Shown piece by piece: positions 57,784-64,000 of a DNA stretch of 64,000 bases. The stretch spans positions 248,001 to 312,000 of the forward strand of contig JAPWGK010000017.1 in the NCBI GenBank assembly GCA_029641185.1. The letters are read 5' to 3'. Below the pieces are notes generated by a model. That model saw only the letters and a program-made list of their open reading frames with translations, had not been told where the DNA came from and searched no databases. The stretch comes from Pseudofabraea citricarpa (lineage: Eukaryota; Ascomycota; Leotiomycetes; Helotiales; Dermateaceae). Every line of letters begins with the position of its first letter. Position 1 is the first letter of the stretch. The position numbers and the translations under genes are program-made.

Positions 57784-60700
57784 TCAACTCGTCTGGATAG
57801 AAACGCTAGCAAGCCTAGCTCTTTCAGGAGAACTCTTTAGAAATCCGGCGTGATCATACAGCCCAAAACTATCCGGTCGACCTTCTTTCTCAAGAGGCGC
57901 AGGGCAGTTCTCAATGCTAGCCCATTTTGGGGGAGTTCTTGGTGTGGGCATCTCCATTTTGCTTTGCCTCTGACTCCTCACTCCACTGAGTTGCGGTTTG
58001 ATCATAGCATCGGACCATCTTTTTTCTTCTGCGCTAAGTTCAGGACTCCTCGGGGGAGTCTGATTTCGAGTGATTATATTGAGATCCAAGTTCTGCGCTG
58101 TTGATACTGTTGATTGGCCTGCGGGAGACAGTATTGGATAATTCAGTGACTGAATGTTGAGGCCCTTGGGTGACTCCTTTTTGGAAAGTTCTTGCTTGAG
58201 GGGCTCCTTTTTGCTAGGCTGCATGGGAACCAAATGTCCTCCAGAGAAGAAGTCATCAGGATCGTATATGACGGTTTCGTGTATCTTTGTGGTTTTTTTC
58301 TTCGTGGGTTGCATAGGTACTAATTGACCCCCAGAAAAGAAATCGTCAGGATCATACATAATGGTCTCCTGCGTCTCTGTGGTTTTTCGAACAACGACAC
58401 TTTCTCGTCTGTCGATTGCCTCCCCTATAATCTTGCTTTGACGTCTTTCGCGTTCCTTCTCTAGCTTCTCTGAAACCTGACCTCTCATCATAGAATCCCG
58501 AATTGACGGACGGCCCTTTCGTCTGCTTGGCGAGCTTCCATTTCCTATACCTAGGTAATGCTTACTAGCCCTATTGCTTCCCTTTTTACTGGGACTTATT
58601 CCCCCGCCTCGAAGATCGGGTAGCGTAGGTGAACCATCTGAGCAAGGTGAACCTATACCACTATAGGTTGAAACCTCCGAATTCATACGTCGCAACATCG
58701 CAATTTGTGTCTCCATCGTCATTCCCTTTTTACCAACCTCTTCGCGAGGGCCTTGCGGTCCTGTTACTTGATTGATCTGACTCGTCACAGCTTGGCTAAG
58801 CGTTGGCGATGAGATGATCAGTGAAGATGGCCGTGTGAGCGATAATTGTGGAGATCCACGAAGTTCAGGGGTGTCGACAGCAGTGAAGTTCGGACTTGGA
58901 AACGATGTAAGCTTTCCATCAGCTGGAGGTGCCATTGCGGAAAAGTTGTAGCCTTGTCGACGAGATTTGGCTCTAGATGAAGCACCTTGCTTGAAAAAAT
59001 CATCCTCGGAGGAATTAGACTCCTCGCTGTAGTAATTACTAGTCAAGAGGGTCGATGAAATTCCGGTCGCATTCTTTGTGGATTCGTCAAGATGAGCCGA
59101 CGAAACAATTTTGTTATCTGAGAGTGACGGAACATTAACACTTGGGTTGAAGTCTATAGCAGAAGGTGGCCGGAATGGTGAGTTGCGAACAGATAAGCCC
59201 TGGGATGGACTAGAAGGAGCAGTCATGTTCAGTGCTTTTGGCTTCAAATGTGCTGTGGATGGCGAGTCTTCTTCTGGAAGCTCTGGTACCACACCAAAAC
59301 TTTGTGGGGCTGGCAGAATAGACATGTGCACAGTATGTGATCGTTTATGCCCTTTTCTCTTCGATCCTGAACTTCTTGACTTATGCGTGGTCTTCTTGAT
59401 TTGCAGAGTCTCTTCGGGTAGCCACTGAAAAGGGTTTTGTTGTGTTTGCGGAAGTGCACCCGACATGAGTGGTTTAGCAGGACTCTGTTTATTTCCTGTT
59501 ACATCACGCAAAGGAGATTCCAAAGTTGACGCAGGCTCAGAATTAGAAAACCGTTCCAGGGTTGCCTCAGCTCCAAATGTGGTCTTTCGAATGTTTAGTG
59601 GCCGCGGGTCTAGCATGGTTCCTTTTGATGCAACAGGAGGTGATGAACTTCTCATTGAGTAGAAGGGATCGGCTTCCATATTCAAGGGCGGAGGCTTCTT
59701 TGATCGGACCGCTGTCGAGTTCCGATCGCCTGTGGTGCTCACTGAGGACGGATCCTTCCGAATCAGAAATGATGCATCTGAAGCAGTAGTTGATGATATG
59801 CGCATTCTGTGTCTCTGCTCAGATCGCTTTTCTCTCTTGCTAGGAGAAGAAAGTAGCGCCGGGATTACTAAGTCAGGAGTTTTGGTGCGACAAAGACTAT
59901 CGCTAGATGAGTGCGATTGTGTAGGAGAGATTTCTCGTTTTACGGGTACATGGCCTGCGCTTCTTGCAATCATGCGTCCTGGACTCGGGCTGCGATTTAT
60001 ATACGTCTCGTAAATAGAGCTATTGATAGAGCCAGCGTATGAACTGGGATCTGGAGTCGACATTTTGGCACGGCCTTTGGATGGCCTGTCAGCTTCGGGT
60101 GGAGGTGAAGGAAGTCGATCTTTTGGTGGCGATCCAGGAAATCGGCCAATGGAACTTCTTGCTCTGGTGAGAGACTGCCTTTTTAAACGCTGAGAAGTTG
60201 ATCTAAGAATGGATGATAATTGGCTTTCTGATGTTGACTTTCGCCGATGTGTTCTTGCTTCCACTATCCTCGAAAATCGCTTTTTCTCCGGACTGTCAGG
60301 CGGCTCAAAGGCTAAAGCTTGCTGAGAAGCTCTTGAGTATGTTCTGGCAGGCCATTTCTGGTCTGACGTATCTTTTGATTCTTCTGCTGCCGATTCTGCT
60401 GCATGGAATGATGAATTCAAGGGCATGTGACCTCCCGACGGATGTTGAATCATGTGTTGTGGAGGTATGTCCATTTGGGAAACGAGAGGCCATGAATCCC
60501 TCATACCAGATATTCGAAATAGCGTCTTTTGTGGAGATAATGATCGCCTCTTTTGTATTCTTGATGTTCTAGATGTAGGCGAGGTATCTCCGGAGTTATC
60601 GGTTCCCCAATTTGTCGATGAATTCTTTTGTGGGCTTGGTAGTCGTGTGAAAGAATGCCTTTGTGGCCATATATCCTGATCTCTCATCTCCAGTACTGAC

Positions 60701-60936
60701 ATAAGGTCCTTTCCAACATCTTGTTTGGTTTCGATCTCTTGCGGGTTGGCTTTCTTACGGCGATGAACGACTTTTGCGATGTAGAGGCCGAGGAGAGTCA
60801 ATAGAATACAGAGAAGGACCGCTCCACCAGCAGCAATACCGATGATTACCGGAGCTGAGGGCACACTTGATGCGGTTGTCTCTCCATTCTGCCTTCTTGC
60901 TATTGCCATAGCATTAAGAAACGGCTGCGGAGACAT
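57784..60936 (-). CDS. Large single-pass membrane protein with disordered cytosolic tail
   Basis: An intronless 1050-residue ORF. A short N-terminal segment with Ser/Thr/Pro (1-28) precedes one transmembrane helix (about 29-54, GIAAGGAVLLCILLTLLGLYIA). The basic VHRRKK that follows predicts a cytosolic C-terminus. The remaining 990 residues are Ser/Pro/Lys-rich, lack globular domains I recognise, and contain many SP/TP and basic sites of possible phosphorylation. A 30-residue segment (YDPDDFFSGG) is tandemly duplicated near residues 850-910. The topology recalls fungal cell-wall sensors or membrane scaffold proteins, but the extracellular part is too short for a Wsc-type sensor. Function unknown. 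Confidence 0.82.
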   Translation of the reverse strand: MSPQPFLNAMAIARRQNGETTASSVPSAPVIIGIAAGGAVLLCILLTLLGLYIAKVVHRRKKANPQEIETKQDVGKDLMSVLEMRDQDIWPQRHSFTRLPSPQKNSSTNWGTDNSGDTSPTSRTSRIQKRRSLSPQKTLFRISGMRDSWPLVSQMDIPPQHMIQHPSGGHMPLNSSFHAAESAAEESKDTSDQKWPARTYSRASQQALAFEPPDSPEKKRFSRIVEARTHRRKSTSESQLSSILRSTSQRLKRQSLTRARSSIGRFPGSPPKDRLPSPPPEADRPSKGRAKMSTPDPSSYAGSINSSIYETYINRSPSPGRMIARSAGHVPVKREISPTQSHSSSDSLCRTKTPDLVIPALLSSPSKREKRSEQRHRMRISSTTASDASFLIRKDPSSVSTTGDRNSTAVRSKKPPPLNMEADPFYSMRSSSPPVASKGTMLDPRPLNIRKTTFGAEATLERFSNSEPASTLESPLRDVTGNKQSPAKPLMSGALPQTQQNPFQWLPEETLQIKKTTHKSRSSGSKRKGHKRSHTVHMSILPAPQSFGVVPELPEEDSPSTAHLKPKALNMTAPSSPSQGLSVRNSPFRPPSAIDFNPSVNVPSLSDNKIVSSAHLDESTKNATGISSTLLTSNYYSEESNSSEDDFFKQGASSRAKSRRQGYNFSAMAPPADGKLTSFPSPNFTAVDTPELRGSPQLSLTRPSSLIISSPTLSQAVTSQINQVTGPQGPREEVGKKGMTMETQIAMLRRMNSEVSTYSGIGSPCSDGSPTLPDLRGGGISPSKKGSNRASKHYLGIGNGSSPSRRKGRPSIRDSMMRGQVSEKLEKERERRQSKIIGEAIDRRESVVVRKTTETQETIMYDPDDFFSGGQLVPMQPTKKKTTKIHETVIYDPDDFFSGGHLVPMQPSKKEPLKQELSKKESPKGLNIQSLNYPILSPAGQSTVSTAQNLDLNIITRNQTPPRSPELSAEEKRWSDAMIKPQLSGVRSQRQSKMEMPTPRTPPKWASIENCPAPLEKEGRPDSFGLYDHAGFLKSSPERARLASVSIQTS
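58209..58390 (-). repeat. 90-bp in-frame tandem duplication
   Basis: Two adjacent copies with a 90-base period (30 codons), both encoding a unit with YDPDDFFSGG and LVPMQP and differing at scattered, mostly synonymous positions. Confidence 0.85.
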
Positions 60937-62222
60937 TGGCGCCTAGTCGGACCCCAAGATAATTGGTTTCGAATACCATTCAAGGACAGTAGAGTTGTCA
61001 AACCGATGACCGGAGGTCAGGAAATTGAATGATAGCACTCTTATGGCCTGTATATATGAAGACAAACGTAGTAATGGTGGTTACAGGCTACTGAAGCGCT
61101 GCAGTAGGTTGCACATTAGGTATAGATTTGAGGTGGTGAAAGAAGAGAGAAACAGAAATCATGGTATCATGCATGTATCGAAGGGGATCATGTAATTGGG
61201 GAGATGAAAACACCACAGATAATTTTATACTGGAATGGGCACTTGCCCATTTGACCCCTTTGCAGCATTCCAGAGCGGAGGAAGGACGGTCCTCACTGGC
61301 CATTGAGGCCACATCTGATGATCGAGCAGCCATCTCACAACATGTGATGAAATTTCCCGTTGCCACAGCACTTACTATGGCATTTGAGTGCGGATGAGGG
61401 TGGTACTGGTGGTGGTGAGAGTTCCGATGTATAGCACAGATCTCGAATGATGGCTTCGGGAAGCTATACATGGCTGCAGTCTGCGGGATCGTCCTCAAAG
61501 CCCTGAGAGCTGCATTATGCCAAATACCAGTGCTTGTTCATAGCTTCGATGTAGCAGTAGCAGCTTTTGATTGTGGTAGTATCATGTTGAACAGAGTTTG
61601 CAATGTTGAAAGATGGCGACGCGACCAAGAACAAATAGAGCTGTCACGTGCTGATACGATGAGACTATCACGTGCAATACGGTGGCCGCTGCAACTGCAC
61701 TCGCCAAAGAGGGGTTGAGGGGAACCCCGCCATTGCTTGCATTGTCATCCTGTCATCAAATACCAGCTCTCCAATCTACATGAGGTTATACTACCGTATT
61801 CGTAAAGGACCTTGCCAACGAAACTCCTTCTCATTAATATCCATCCATGTCCAGTGCACTCCTTCTCAGTAGTCACACGCTCAATGGCGCACCACCACCG
61901 TGTAGACAAACAAGTTGCGACAACCCCTCCAACATCCCCGCCGACATATTTCCGCACCTATCAAAGTGCTCCATTGGAGTGCCTCGAAGGCATAATGGGT
62001 CCTGAGTCCCTGACCGACGGCTTCTCGCTGCCTGGGTACAACGTATACGCGCAGCATGAAAGCGGTCAAATCGGACAGAAGCCATGAGTGGGACTTCATG
62101 ATCTGGTCTTAAGGACACTTGACGTCCTTCCAGAAACACCGTTCGCTTTTCTCTCCTTACTCCCTAATACACTTCTCGGAAAGAACTTCAAGACACCAGC
62201 GATTTGAAGAAATCAAGACAGA
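60937..62222. other. Divergent intergenic region 60937-62222
   Basis: Promoters of the membrane protein gene and the SDR gene. An ORF at 61884-62087 upstream of the SDR is listed separately. No other gene or repeat recognised. Confidence 0.5.
61884..62087 (+). other. Possible upstream ORF of the SDR gene (67 codons)
   Basis: Starts at ATG 61884 (MAHHHRVDKQ) and ends at TGA 62087, 135 bp before the SDR start. It is hydrophilic with Pro/Thr runs, has no domain and no splice partner. It could be a translated leader ORF or a chance frame. Confidence 0.25.
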
Positions 62223-63263
<1,041 letters not shown>

Positions 63264-64000
63264 AGGATTTTTAGACGATAGAACATAGAGATTTGTGCTG
63301 TTTTTAATGGAGTATAAGAAGATACAACTAAAATGACAGGCTCTTCTGACATTTGACTAGCTTATGCATGAAATACTTCTATTCCAACAACGAATGTTAC
63401 ACTAGAATCTGCCAAGATGTCGATCTTCATAATCTTGCAGCCATCTGCAAGGCACTGGATTATAACTGGCATGAAACAGCCGCACGGCTGCAGCTAAATT
63501 GCTTGATAACCCAAGTATGTCGCTTAATTTTGCCATCAAAGCTTATGATGATTGATCAATTCGCTCCCAGCCATACAAGTGCCCTCTATTGACTATAATT
63601 TAGAGCCTTGAGGCTTAATAAGTCTATTGGCATAGACACAAATTATTCCTCCTCTCAGGCGTTCATCTGACACCACAATAAAATATTTTGTTCTCATTCT
63701 TTCTTCACTTCTCCCACCTATGTGCTTCACACCCATACCGTAACATTAGAAATCCATCAAGACACCCAAAGCAAAAATTGGAAGGAGATCTCTATTTCGG
63801 CGGCAAGGAGGGGAACAGATAGGCTTGCTTAGCAGAGCTGAAGAACCCACCCCTAAATTCCTATCGTGAACCTTATCTTATCCTGTCAGCGAGCCAGCCA
63901 GCCAGCCATTCTAATCTTCAGCCCCGCGTGCAAAGGGATACAATGTTTTGAGAGATTCAGATTTACGTGTAGCATTCCTTGACGCGTCTCTGATCTCGTG
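63264..64000. other. Terminal intergenic stretch 63264-64000
   Basis: 3' flank of the SDR gene. One 79-codon plus-strand ORF (63353-63592) lacks recognisable features. A (GCCA)n-like stretch lies near 63891-63908. Nothing else supported. Confidence 0.5.

Overview
The window is nuclear DNA of a filamentous ascomycete (Pezizomycotina). The evidence is short introns of about 45-130 bases with GT..AG ends and TAAC/TGAC-like branch sites, monocistronic genes on both strands, a nuclear tRNA gene with an intron after position 37, and fungus-specific families (NmrA-like, CTK1 with a long low-complexity head, X325/BIM1-like, an NRP1-like RNA-binding protein). The gene set fits Leotiomycetes, but that placement is a guess. 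I rebuilt gene models by hand. Exon ends are given in each entry, and every joined model keeps one reading frame.

Layout. 1-7.4 kb: 3' part of a vacuolar aminopeptidase I gene, a WW-domain protein, a four-exon P450 and a small secreted cysteine-rich protein. 8-14.5 kb: a mitochondrial Mmc1-like membrane protein, a small conserved-looking unknown, calcineurin A, and a CYS3/MetR-type bZIP factor facing it. 14.5-20.4 kb: mostly non-coding sequence, an NmrA-like protein and a pICln-like protein. 20.9-26.6 kb: a tRNA-Asp gene, then an AT-rich, gene-poor island with a broken kinase-like gene, an inverted-repeat element and one orphan membrane ORF. 26.6-38 kb: a BTB protein, the CTD kinase CTK1, an F-box-like protein and HAT2. 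38.5-47.4 kb: XRN1 and an NRP1-like RNA-binding protein. 49-56.3 kb: divergently transcribed beta and alpha subunits of an acyl-CoA carboxylase, a serine esterase, and a GPI-anchored X325/BIM1-like copper protein. 57.8-63.3 kb: a large single-pass membrane protein and a sorbose-reductase-like SDR.

How the genes relate. Most are housekeeping or regulatory genes without an obvious shared pathway: mRNA transcription and decay (CTK1, XRN1, NRP1-like, WW protein, pICln), chromatin (HAT2), and signalling (calcineurin, bZIP). The one clear functional pair is the two carboxylase subunits, which share a 323-bp divergent promoter. The P450 shows no biosynthetic cluster around it. No CRISPR array, prophage or complete transposon was seen. 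I found no clear candidate for a wholly new biological system. The best leads are the predicted-dead exonuclease domain joined to RRM and RanBP2 fingers, its stop-free 180-nt intron, the divergent carboxylase pair, and the cysteine-rich secreted protein with a duplicated upstream region.
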